DNA of 64,000 bases from Microbacteriaceae bacterium PS02067. GTDB lineage: Bacteria > Actinomycetota > Actinomycetes > Actinomycetales > Microbacteriaceae. Shown here piece by piece: positions 53,553 through 61,373 of the stretch; the first letter of the stretch is position 1; the number at the start of each line of letters is the position of its first letter. Where the stretch lies: NCBI GenBank assembly GCA_029960085.1, contig JASCPG010000005.1:28249-92248 (forward strand), read 5' to 3'. The notes under the pieces were generated by a model. It ran no database searches. It was not told where the DNA came from and saw only the letters and a list, made by a program, of their open reading frames with translations. The position numbers were made by a program, and so were the translations under genes.

Positions 53553-55325
53553 GTGACGGCTGATGACCCCTGGCGTGCGTGGCTCTCTCCCAGTTCTCCG
53601 CTGAGCGGCTTTCTCACCGAAGCGGATCGGCGTGACGAACGGCGCTCGGCCGACCTCATCGCGGCCGTCCAGTCCGGCGCAGCCCAGACGGCCGGTGCCC
53701 TCGAAAACCAGCGTGTCGCACAAGAGGTCATGGCGTCGATCGTGTTGGCGAGTGCCGCGCAGACCAACTCGACTTTGTCGTCGATTCTGGACGTCCTCGA
53801 GTCTCCGTCCGAGACGGTTGCGCGCGAGCACATCCGCCGCGGCGTGCGCGCATTCCGGGAGGGTTGGGACGAGGACGCGATAGAGGAGTTCACGCGGGCA
53901 ATCGAGGCCGACCGGTATATCGCCGTTTCGCACCTCTACCTGGGTCTTCTGAGAGAACGAGGGGGCCAGATCGTCGCTGCAGGCGAGTCCTACGTATCGG
54001 CGATCAAGTACGGCCGTCGTGACCGGCCCCTGGTTGCAAGCGCGGCACTCCGACTTCTCGTTGTGTCCGATGAGGTCGACGTAGCCCTGATGGGCTCGCT
54101 CCGCGAGGAGTTGGCTTCGTGCCCCGAGTTCCTTGTGGCGCTCGGCGCGCGCACTGGCGATATGGACGCGCTGAGATCGGCGATCGGTCTTGCGCCCGAG
54201 ATAGGCGTCGACATCCAGCTCCTAGGCATCGCCGATGTCGATTCCCTCCTGCGCTCACGCGCCACCGATGATTCGCTGCTGGACTTGGCAGAAGCCATTC
54301 TCGACGACGTTGCCCGTTTGGCGGCACGCTCGAAGGTGGCGTTATTGCCGGCGTTGCCGACAGGGTCAGGCGCGCCGGAAAGGCTTGCGGCCGCAGCGCT
54401 CGTCGTTGCGAACGTGAGCACGATCCTTAACGAGTGTCGACGGCTCGAGGACTCTCTGGAGTGGCAGGCAAGCCAGGCACGAAGGGCTGCCGCGGATCAT
54501 GAGCAGCACACGGAGTCGCTCAGGAGCACGATGCGTCAGCTCGAGGCGCTGGAGGCGAAAGGCCGCGCACACGCTACGGAAGAGCCGGCCGTATCCGGCT
54601 CGCAACGCCAGGCGACCCTCGATGCTTTGCGCCACAGCCTCAGGCTCGTCTTCGATGAAACGGACGCTTCGGTGTTCCTTCTCCCCAAACCGTGGTCTCA
54701 GCTTCGGAGCGAGCCGCCGTTCACGAGCGTGTTCCTCGAACCTCTCGCGCCGGTCGAGCCTCCACGAGTCAGCTCCGGTCGGCCCTCGCAGATCTTGAAC
54801 TACTACGACCGAATGGGCAACGGTCCTTTCAAACCAGTCAGAGAGGAAGTGTGGCCCGGCGCGTACGAGGAGCAGCGCGCGCTCCTCATGCGCGAACTCG
54901 AACGTGTCGACGTCGACGCACTGGAACGCCAATACGGCGCGGCGCTATCTGCGGTCGACCATAACTCCTTCACGCGGCACAGCTTCCCGGCCGACTGGTC
55001 TCACGTCCACGGCGTATCCGACGTCGCCAATCGACTCGTCGTCATGCGCGACGCGTTGCTTGCCCGCTCGGAGGAGATTGTCGCGCTCCACGCCGAGCTT
55101 GGGGAGATCAGACGACGACTCGACCGCGAGCTCGCACAGATCAAGCACGTTGTCGAGGCGCAGAGTAGGGCCGTCGCCGAGGACGAGGCCCGGCTCGCGG
55201 CGACCGTGACTGGAGCCGCTTCAGAGGTTTCACCACTACCGAGCGATCGGCTGGCGTTGGCGACCGACACCGCCGAGAGGATCGCTGCCAAAGCAACGTC
55301 ACGCATCCGCCCGTTCGTCGTCTGA
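53553..55325 (+). CDS. TPR and coiled-coil protein of the island
   Basis: 590 residues, cytoplasmic. A helical N-terminal part with an Ala/Gln-rich heptad-like stretch (about 30-80) leads into one or two TPR units (RRGVRAFREGWDEDAIEEFTRAIEADRY, then LYLGLLRERGGQIVAAGESYVSAIKYG). The middle is helical, and a coiled coil lies near the C-terminus (HAELGEIRRRLDRELAQIKHVVEAQ). The GTG at 53553 was chosen because a -10 box lies 7 bases before it; a TTG at 53493 is in frame. Codon use is more mixed than in neighbours, and I find no GGATGCC/GGCATCC word in it. It precedes the PLD-helicase gene by 87 bases on the same strand and is probably co-transcribed. A sensor or scaffold role is a guess. Confidence 0.7.
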   Translation: MTADDPWRAWLSPSSPLSGFLTEADRRDERRSADLIAAVQSGAAQTAGALENQRVAQEVMASIVLASAAQTNSTLSSILDVLESPSETVAREHIRRGVRAFREGWDEDAIEEFTRAIEADRYIAVSHLYLGLLRERGGQIVAAGESYVSAIKYGRRDRPLVASAALRLLVVSDEVDVALMGSLREELASCPEFLVALGARTGDMDALRSAIGLAPEIGVDIQLLGIADVDSLLRSRATDDSLLDLAEAILDDVARLAARSKVALLPALPTGSGAPERLAAAALVVANVSTILNECRRLEDSLEWQASQARRAAADHEQHTESLRSTMRQLEALEAKGRAHATEEPAVSGSQRQATLDALRHSLRLVFDETDASVFLLPKPWSQLRSEPPFTSVFLEPLAPVEPPRVSSGRPSQILNYYDRMGNGPFKPVREEVWPGAYEEQRALLMRELERVDVDALERQYGAALSAVDHNSFTRHSFPADWSHVHGVSDVANRLVVMRDALLARSEEIVALHAELGEIRRRLDRELAQIKHVVEAQSRAVAEDEARLAATVTGAASEVSPLPSDRLALATDTAERIAAKATSRIRPFVV

Positions 55326-55412
55326 ACGAGGCAGGACCAGCGCAATCAGCCTCACATCGGTGATCGTTGGCGGAGCTGTTGGATACGCTTTCTCAGAAAT
55401 GGGAGAGCGACG

Positions 55413-58400
55413 GTGAGTTCGGCGACCGAGCCTCGGCGGTTGTCGAACTACGGTGACGGCGCTGATCTCCTCGTAGCGCTCAACGACTCCATAGCCGGCG
55501 CCCGCAAGCGGCTTTGGGTGAAGGTGCCCTGGTGGGATGTCTCGCCGCTCGGGCGGAAGCTTCTCGACGGCGTTCTTGGCGCTCATCGACGCGGCGTCGA
55601 GGTCCATGTGCTGTGCCGACCCGAGGCATCCAACGACGCAGTCCTTCGCATGCTCCGCGATGCGGGCGTGCCAGTCACTGCCGTGCGGTACATCCACGAG
55701 AAGGAGATCATTGCCGACGAGGTCGCGATCACGCACTCGATGAACTTCACCTCGGCCGAGATCTCGCGCAACCAGAACTCCGGATTCGTGCACACCGATC
55801 CCGCGATGGTGGAGGCCGTCGAGCTCGGGTTCCTGTCGCTGCTCGAGAACGCATCCGCGGTCACGGAGGGTGAGGAGTCCTGGTCACCCGCGTCGGCTCT
55901 GATTCCCGACGCGCTGCGGAAGTACCTCGACAGGTTCGACCGACTCAACCCGCTTCAATCGAAGGCCGTGCCTGTCGTCCTCTCGACGGCGGGTCATGTG
56001 ATGGTCGTCGCGCCGACCAGCTCCGGCAAGACCCTCATCGGTGAGGTTGCCGCACTCAGGTCCATCGTCACCGACGGCAAGCCGGCGGTGTGGCTCCTGC
56101 CTGCGCGGGCACTCGCCGCGGAGGTGGCCGAGATCGCACGGCGGTGGAATGCGCACGGCATCCGAACGATCGAGCTCACCGGCGAGACCAACATGTCGAG
56201 CGATGCGGTGAAGCAGGCGCAACTCTGGGTCGCGACCACAGAGAAGTTCGAGGCGCTTTATCGGCGGGCCTCATTGAAGGACGTCATCGGCCGCATCGGA
56301 TGCCTCATCATCGACGAAGTCCATCTGGTCGGTGACCCGACCCGCGGCGCGACGCTCGAGTCGATGATCGCGCGGCTCCGCGTTGCGGAAGGACGCACGC
56401 GGATCGTCGCGCTCTCGGCGACCGTGTCGAACGCCGACGAACTTGCGGCGTGGTTCCACGCGGACCTCGTGCGCTCGACGTGGCGGCCAACCGTGCTCAC
56501 GACGCAGCTCGTGCCCTACGACCCGCCGCCCCACGGCAAACGCGAGCAGTTCGAGTCCGCGAAAGACGACACCGTAATCCCGCTGCTGCGGAGTCTCGTC
56601 GGAACGGACCCCGGCGCGCGGGACGCCGGGAACGCTGGCGGTTCGAGCGCTGTCGTGTTCTGCGGCAGCAAGGCCGCCGTGATCCGCACCGCGGCGCGCG
56701 CAGCCGGCGTCCGGTTCCACGGCGTCGAGTTGGACACGATCGTGGAAGAGTGCTTCCGTCGCGGCGTCGGCATCCACTTTCGCGACGCACCCCGCGCCGG
56801 CCGTGCGCTGGACGCCTTCCGCGCTCGCGAGCTTCGCGTCCTCGTTGCCACCTCGGGGCTGTCGACGGGCGTCAACACGCCCGCGAAGTTCGTCATCATC
56901 CGTGACCTCGAGCTCGGGATGGCTCCCCTCGAAGTCAGCCAGGCACAGCAGATGTTCGGACGGGCGGGGCGCGCCGGCCAGGAGCCCGAGGGCTACGGAT
57001 TCATGCTTGTCCCGCGGGCTGACGAGGGAACGTGGAAGGTCAAGCTCAGCGATGGCTATGCGGCGAACAGTCGGATCGTCACGCAGCTCGGCGACGCGAT
57101 CCTCGCCGAGCTGCTGCTCGGATCTGTCACCGACCGCGCGAGTGCTCGCTCTTGGTTCGAGCAGACCCTCGCGTTCGCGCAGAAGCGAACCTCCGTCGAC
57201 CTGGACGACGTCATCGACACGCTCCTCGCGCGCGGCTTCGCGACCGAGGTCGACGCACAGCTCGCGCCGACCGAGATCGGGATGCTGACCTCCCGCCTCA
57301 TGATCGACGTCGACTCCGCGGGGGAGATGCTCCGCGCCCTCGCCGCGCTGCCACTGCCGTCCAACGCCGACGAGGCAGAAGAACTGGTCCTGCAGACCGT
57401 CACCACCGCCGCCGCGGCGCTCCGAGAACGCCCCGTCAACGAGCGCGTCTACACCGGATACGTCGATGAGCTGCTGACCGGGTGGTCGCCCCGAGTTCTC
57501 GCTCGCACGCGCGACTGGTTCGGAGCACGACTGTGCCTGGCAGCGGCGCAGATCGCTCTCCGGTCGCCGGGTCGCGCGCGCGAGACCCTTCCGGTCGGAG
57601 TCTCGATGGCCGAGCTGCGCCGCGCCATCGAGGACATGCCGCGTTACCTCGCTTGGGTCGCCGCACTGGGCTACGCGGATGCCGCGACCTGGGCACCCGC
57701 CGTCGCCGGTGACCTCGCTCGCCGCCTGACCTGGTGGCAGCTGTCGCCCCACCCCGAGCGTGGCACGGGACGGCTGCTGTGGATGCTGGAGCGCACACTC
57801 GAACCACAGAACCACCGCACCCGCATGTCCGGTCTGTGGCGTCGAGCGCGCGCGGCCGGGTTCACTTCGCCGGACCGCATCAACGCGCGGCCGCGCGACG
57901 TGGATGTGAGCGCGGAGGCATTCGCCGACATCGTGGGCTCGCGCGCCGACATCGCCCTGGAACCGCTCGTTGACCTCGAGCTGACCTACCGGAGTCCGAA
58001 CACGCACGCGCGTGTGACCGCCATGACGGCGACCGGCGCGGCGCGTGCCGTGGCGACCACGCGCCCTGCGCAAGGGCCGATCGACCTCGTCCTTCCGCCA
58101 CGCTCCACCGGCACCATCGCAGCGGACGTCTTCCTCTACACACGCGACGGAGACTTCGGATACGCCAACCTGCTCGCCGACGTGCCCGCCAGTGCCGCGT
58201 CTATAGGCCCGATCGACGAAGCCGTCGCTCTGATCGTCGACCTGCCCGATGTCCACTCGGTACTCGCTCATCCACGTGGAGTGCGAAGGCTCTTCCAGGG
58301 CGAGCGGAAGCGGATGCGTGACACCATCCGCACTCTGATCGCTCCCGACCCGCGCCTCGGCCCAATCGCTGTCGCCTTGTCGGAGCACCACACCGAAGCC

Positions 58401-58778
58401 CACCCCGCGATCGTCGCCCTCAGGGCGAACCTCCGTGCACTACTGCGCGAAGCCAGCCGAACCGACCTCAGATCACCGCACGCAGTCCTCCGCTCAAGGG
58501 AAGCGTCGGAAGCCGAAGTGCAGATCACACTCGCGGCGCTTCTCGCCGCGCTGCACATCGATGCCGGCATCGCGACCGCCGACGGCCACCCGCTCGCCGT
58601 TGTGAAGGTAGACGACGGGTGGGCACTCGCCGGGCCGCGTCACGCCCAGCCTGGTCGCATCGAACCGCTCATCCCGAACTCGCTGCCGCGGCAGATAGAG
58701 ACGGTTCCGGCGCTGCCAGCGATAGCCGAGGCGACTACGGCGCCACGGTGCGCGTGGATGGCTGAGTTCGTGCTGTAG
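55413..58778 (+). CDS. PLD-nuclease-like domain fused to a Ski2-type DEVH helicase
   Basis: 1121 residues. Residues 15-150 form a phospholipase-D-like domain with one complete HxKx4D motif (His95, Lys97, Asp102) followed by HSMNFTSAE in place of GSxNxT. A superfamily 2 helicase follows: Walker A PTSSGKT (201-207), DEVH box at 301-304, SAT at 335-337, motif IV-V region VLVATSGLSTGVNTP (476-490) and motif VI QMFGRAGR (513-520), all of Ski2/Hel308 type. The remaining 590 residues are helical with winged-helix-like parts and an uncharacterised C-terminus. It could unwind and cut nucleic acid. The fusion, its island location and the facing AbiE operon suggest phage defence. GTG start after GGGAGAG. 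Confidence 0.82.
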   Translation: MSSATEPRRLSNYGDGADLLVALNDSIAGARKRLWVKVPWWDVSPLGRKLLDGVLGAHRRGVEVHVLCRPEASNDAVLRMLRDAGVPVTAVRYIHEKEIIADEVAITHSMNFTSAEISRNQNSGFVHTDPAMVEAVELGFLSLLENASAVTEGEESWSPASALIPDALRKYLDRFDRLNPLQSKAVPVVLSTAGHVMVVAPTSSGKTLIGEVAALRSIVTDGKPAVWLLPARALAAEVAEIARRWNAHGIRTIELTGETNMSSDAVKQAQLWVATTEKFEALYRRASLKDVIGRIGCLIIDEVHLVGDPTRGATLESMIARLRVAEGRTRIVALSATVSNADELAAWFHADLVRSTWRPTVLTTQLVPYDPPPHGKREQFESAKDDTVIPLLRSLVGTDPGARDAGNAGGSSAVVFCGSKAAVIRTAARAAGVRFHGVELDTIVEECFRRGVGIHFRDAPRAGRALDAFRARELRVLVATSGLSTGVNTPAKFVIIRDLELGMAPLEVSQAQQMFGRAGRAGQEPEGYGFMLVPRADEGTWKVKLSDGYAANSRIVTQLGDAILAELLLGSVTDRASARSWFEQTLAFAQKRTSVDLDDVIDTLLARGFATEVDAQLAPTEIGMLTSRLMIDVDSAGEMLRALAALPLPSNADEAEELVLQTVTTAAAALRERPVNERVYTGYVDELLTGWSPRVLARTRDWFGARLCLAAAQIALRSPGRARETLPVGVSMAELRRAIEDMPRYLAWVAALGYADAATWAPAVAGDLARRLTWWQLSPHPERGTGRLLWMLERTLEPQNHRTRMSGLWRRARAAGFTSPDRINARPRDVDVSAEAFADIVGSRADIALEPLVDLELTYRSPNTHARVTAMTATGAARAVATTRPAQGPIDLVLPPRSTGTIAADVFLYTRDGDFGYANLLADVPASAASIGPIDEAVALIVDLPDVHSVLAHPRGVRRLFQGERKRMRDTIRTLIAPDPRLGPIAVALSEHHTEAHPAIVALRANLRALLREASRTDLRSPHAVLRSREASEAEVQITLAALLAALHIDAGIATADGHPLAVVKVDDGWALAGPRHAQPGRIEPLIPNSLPRQIETVPALPAIAEATTAPRCAWMAEFVL

Positions 58779-58785
58779 TTGCGGG

Positions 58786-59607
58786 CTACGCGACAGGGAA
58801 GGCCCCCGCGATGCGCGCATGAGCGACGCCGACGTCGAAGCTGACGTTGGGCGCTTCGGTCATCCGCTTGACGAGGAGTCGCGGCCAGAGAACGTGGACG
58901 TCATCGACAGTGAAGGGTCCTCCGAGGAGCGGCCAGTCGGCCTCGAGAAAGCAGAGCACGCCCGCGATCGGGATCGCGTCGTCGGCCAGTGCCTCGCGGA
59001 CGCGCTGGACCTGCGATCTCACGCCGTCGACGAGTTTCGTGCCGTCGCGGCCGCCGATGCGGAGCGATTCCACCCGCGGTCGGAAGAGGCCGCCTTCGAT
59101 GCGAAGCTCCGGGCGCTTGTCCTTATATCGCTTCGCGTCGATCACCCAGACGCCGGAGGGCCCGATCGCGATGTGGTCGATGTTCGCTCTCGTGCCGCGA
59201 ATTCGGCGGTCGTGCATGACTCGGAAGGTGTCGGGCAGGTCGGCGAGCCGTTGCGCCAGGAGCTCCTCGCCGACCGCGCCGCGCTCCCACGCCTTCGTGC
59301 TCTGCGGATCGTCCGACAGGGCGAGGATCAGCCCGCCGAGCTTGGGATGGTCCGCTCGGATCCGCTGCTCACGGGCATCCCTGCGCCGCTCGTACTCCCG
59401 GCGCGCGGAAGCCCCGGCATCGCCGGCCGACACCTCGACGGTGGGTCCCCCGACTTCCGGTGTGTCGCACTCGACGCATCGGATCGCCTTCAGCGTTCGC
59501 TCGTAGATGGCGTCCGCTCCCGCATCATGCGCTCGCCCGCACAGGCGGCACGTTCCGGCGTAGCGCAGTCGCATGCGCTTGTCGTCAGGCCCGAGATCCA
59601 GCGTCAC
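58786..59607 (-). CDS. Zinc-ribbon NERD-domain nuclease-like protein
   Basis: 273 residues. An N-terminal zinc ribbon has CRLC at 20-23 and CVEC at 44-47. A charged helical linker is followed by the NERD domain: GAVGEELLAQRL (Glu114), RANIDHIAIGPSGVWVIDAKRY (Asp144, Asp157, Lys159), the layout of a PD-(D/E)XK-type nuclease site. The GTG at 59607 overlaps the AbiEii stop (GTGA), so it is the third cistron of the AbiE operon and translationally coupled. The longer upstream frame lies within abiEii. NERD proteins are often found in DNA processing and defence; pairing with AbiE is unusual to my knowledge. Confidence 0.83.
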   Translation of the reverse strand: MTLDLGPDDKRMRLRYAGTCRLCGRAHDAGADAIYERTLKAIRCVECDTPEVGGPTVEVSAGDAGASARREYERRRDAREQRIRADHPKLGGLILALSDDPQSTKAWERGAVGEELLAQRLADLPDTFRVMHDRRIRGTRANIDHIAIGPSGVWVIDAKRYKDKRPELRIEGGLFRPRVESLRIGGRDGTKLVDGVRSQVQRVREALADDAIPIAGVLCFLEADWPLLGGPFTVDDVHVLWPRLLVKRMTEAPNVSFDVGVAHARIAGAFPVA

Positions 59608-60317
59608 GCGCCCGCTCCGAGTCTCGGCCCCAGGTGCCCGTCTACGCGGCGCCGGAGCTGCAGTTCGGCTTCTTCGCTCCACTCGCGGGCGAGGGACGCG
59701 TAGCGGCGCCGGTCCTTCTGGTTGAGTCCGGCGAGTTTGGGCAGGAGCTCGAATGTCGTGCGCACGTGATCGGGGATCTCATGGACGGGCCCGCCGGTGG
59801 ACGCATGGAGAACCTCGATCACTCCTGCGGCGGTGCCGCCGCTGTCGATCAGCGCGACGAGCTCGCGGGCGTCCTTCCGTCCCTTCTCCGTCGCGTGTCG
59901 GTCGAGCAGCGCGGCGATCTTCGTGGCGATGTGCGCGTCGAGCGTCAGCATCAGCCAGCCCTCGACCTTGAGGTCGGGGTCGACGTACCGGGTGAGTGCA
60001 CCGACATCGAGAAGCAGCTTGGTCCCGAGTTTCGATTCATACGGGAAGTAGGCGTCGACGTGGACGCCGTCGGCATTGCCGCGCGCCTTCCGTCCACCGC
60101 TGTGAAGGTGGTTCTCGCTGTACTCGGTGAGGCGTTCCGGGAGCCGCTGTCGGAGGCTTTGGTCGGTGATGATCAGGTCGATGTCATGGCTGATCTCGCC
60201 GCCGACGCGGGCATTCGTCGCCCATCCGCCGATGAGGATCGAGGGCTCGAGACCGTATCCGAGCGAGTCGAGAAGCGCGCGCAGTCGTCCCTCGTCGTCC
60301 GCTCCGAGAATCGTCAT
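59604..60317 (-). CDS. AbiEii/AbiGii-family nucleotidyltransferase toxin
   Basis: 237 residues. The nucleotidyltransferase motif ILIGGWATNARVGGEISHDIDLII (GGxxxxx...SxDiDL) is near residues 28-50, VHVDAYFPYESKLG supplies the third acidic residue, and AHIATKIAALLDRHATEKGRKDARELVAL carries the family K...R..KD block. Type IV AbiE toxins of this family modify tRNA or nucleotides and arrest growth. Start overlaps the AbiEi stop by 4 bases. Confidence 0.85.
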   Translation of the reverse strand: MTILGADDEGRLRALLDSLGYGLEPSILIGGWATNARVGGEISHDIDLIITDQSLRQRLPERLTEYSENHLHSGGRKARGNADGVHVDAYFPYESKLGTKLLLDVGALTRYVDPDLKVEGWLMLTLDAHIATKIAALLDRHATEKGRKDARELVALIDSGGTAAGVIEVLHASTGGPVHEIPDHVRTTFELLPKLAGLNQKDRRRYASLAREWSEEAELQLRRRVDGHLGPRLGAGA

Positions 60318-60922
60318 CGCCCGTCACCTTCCTGATCCCACTCGCGTTCCCGCACGAAGCTGTCGCGCAGCGCGGTCCGGAACTCGGATGCCTGCCAACC
60401 GGGCGTCGCGAACAGATCGGCATACGTCTGCGCGAGGCTCGAGTACCCGTTCCAGGTCCTCGCGGCGCGTTTGTCCATCGACAGGACGCGCACCTCCTTG
60501 CCGGCGGGCAGGTCGGTGAGATTCACGGATGTGGGGAGGTACACGATGTGCTCGTTGAAGTCCGCGACGGCTCGGCCTTTCAGGATCGCGTTCGCCGCGT
60601 CAGCGCCTCCGAGCGCGTAGGGGCCCAGCTTCGAGTCGAGAACCGGATCGATGCCCTCGCGGGTGGTCCACGTGAGGGTGTCACGCTCGAGGTTGCGCCA
60701 CGCGCACAGCATCGTCAGCAGTTTGTCGATACTGACGACCGCGAGCCCGCCGCGGCTGTACCGATCGACGGTCCCGTTGCTCTCGAGGCGCTCGAGAGCG
60801 AGATAGGCGGTCGTGCTCGGCACGCCTGCCTCGTACGCGAGGTCGGCGACGTTCCGCCAGGTCCGCTGCCCTTCGAGAGCGCGATCGGCAAGAGCGCGCC
60901 ACACCAGCTCATTACCCTTCAT
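60314..60922 (-). CDS. AbiEi-like antitoxin and autorepressor
   Basis: 202 residues. The N-terminal winged helix (RTWRNVADLAYEAGVPSTTAYLALERLESNGTVDRYSRGG) is followed by an antitoxin domain (ALGGADAANAILKGRAVADFNEHIVYLPT, VRVLSMDKRAARTWNGYSS, then FATPGWQASEFRTALRDSF). AbiEi proteins repress their own promoter through inverted repeats and neutralise AbiEii. The ATG at 60922 follows GAGGAGAG. An operator-like repeat lies 21 bases upstream. Confidence 0.8.
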   Translation of the reverse strand: MKGNELVWRALADRALEGQRTWRNVADLAYEAGVPSTTAYLALERLESNGTVDRYSRGGLAVVSIDKLLTMLCAWRNLERDTLTWTTREGIDPVLDSKLGPYALGGADAANAILKGRAVADFNEHIVYLPTSVNLTDLPAGKEVRVLSMDKRAARTWNGYSSLAQTYADLFATPGWQASEFRTALRDSFVREREWDQEGDGR

Positions 60923-60942
60923 CGCTCTCCTCGGCCGTCAGG

Positions 60943-60992
60943 TATTCCTGTGATCGTGGTTACAGGAATACATGTAAGCACAATTACAGGAA
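60943..60992. promoter_or_regulatory. Putative AbiEi operator
   Basis: TATTCCTGT (60943-60951) and ACAGGAATA (60962-60970) form a perfect 9-bp inverted repeat with a 10-base spacer. A third half-site, ACAGGAA, lies at 60986-60992. The spacing suits an AbiEi dimer binding the abiE promoter. Confidence 0.7.
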
Positions 60993-61031
60993 AAGCAGAA
61001 GACTGATCGACCGTCGATTTGAGGCCTTGCT

Positions 61032-61055
61032 GCAGAGTGTGTCCACCTGGCGTCC
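61032..61055. repeat. Island-end repeat, right copy
   Basis: Contains TGTGTCCAC and CTGGCGTCC; 20 of 24 bases equal those at 53276-53299. Confidence 0.5.
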
Positions 61056-61086
61056 GAGGGGTCACCGCTGAAGAGGAGCAAGCGGC

Positions 61087-61115
61087 CGCGATCCCTTGAA
61101 AACACTGGGATCGCG
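61087..61115 (-). terminator. Hairpin after the tRNA-like element
   Basis: CGCGATCCC and its complement form a 9-bp stem with an 11-base loop, 17 bases beyond the 3' end of the tRNA-like element on the minus strand, where a tRNA terminator would be expected. Confidence 0.5.
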
Positions 61116-61131
61116 GGCGTTCGCGAATCGA

Positions 61132-61203
61132 CGCGGCGAGGGGAGTCGAACCCGCAACGCGACCGGGTATGAACCGGTGCCCGGGACCGCCCGGATCGCC
61201 GCG
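61132..61203 (-). tRNA. tRNA-Met(CAT)-like element, D-arm aberrant
   Basis: 72 bases without encoded CCA. The acceptor stem pairs 7 of 7 (CGCGGCG with CGCCGCG). The anticodon arm is ACCGG, TTCATAC, CCGGT with anticodon CAT. The T-loop is TTCGACT, matching TTCRANY; its stem has one C-C mismatch and one G-T pair. The D region lacks the A14 and GG bases and instead folds as a 5-bp hairpin with a 4-base loop. It may be a degenerate tRNA left by integration, or a divergent functional one. Confidence 0.4.
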
Positions 61204-61373
61204 AATCGTGCCCTGAGGCACGCTGTCGACGCTAGGCGAACGCACGGACATCCGCCAGGTGCATGACGGATCCTTTCGCCGTGCGTCGCCGTATGACAGA
61301 GGGGTCCGGTCGTCGGCGCCGCGCGAGAGGCGTACGGTGGAAGGACTCCCCACGAATTGAAGAGGTGATTGTC

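Larger units (their letters stand above)
53109..61203. mobile_element. Accessory island in a tRNA-Met-like 3' end, integrase not seen
   Basis: The right end is a tRNA-Met(CAT)-like cloverleaf on the minus strand (61132-61203). At the left end, 53109-53129 repeats the tRNA's T-loop and 3' acceptor region (18 of 21 bases), in the same orientation. This is the expected layout after insertion at a tRNA 3' end. A further 24-base repeat lies just inside each end (53276-53299 and 61032-61055, 20 of 24 identical). The cargo is a TPR/coiled-coil gene, a PLD-helicase gene, and an AbiEi-AbiEii-NERD operon. No integrase or transposase is present, so the element is probably decayed. Confidence 0.6.
60923..61373. 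other. Right boundary region of the island
   Basis: 451 bases with no supported protein gene. It holds the AbiEi operator, the right copy of the 24-base repeat, a hairpin, and the tRNA-like element. The last 170 bases lead to the lipoprotein gene at 61374. Confidence 0.6.

Noticed and set aside
53109..61203. Integrase, transposase or phage structural genes in the island
   Set aside because: All long frames were read; none shows a tyrosine or serine recombinase, a DDE transposase or a phage structural motif.
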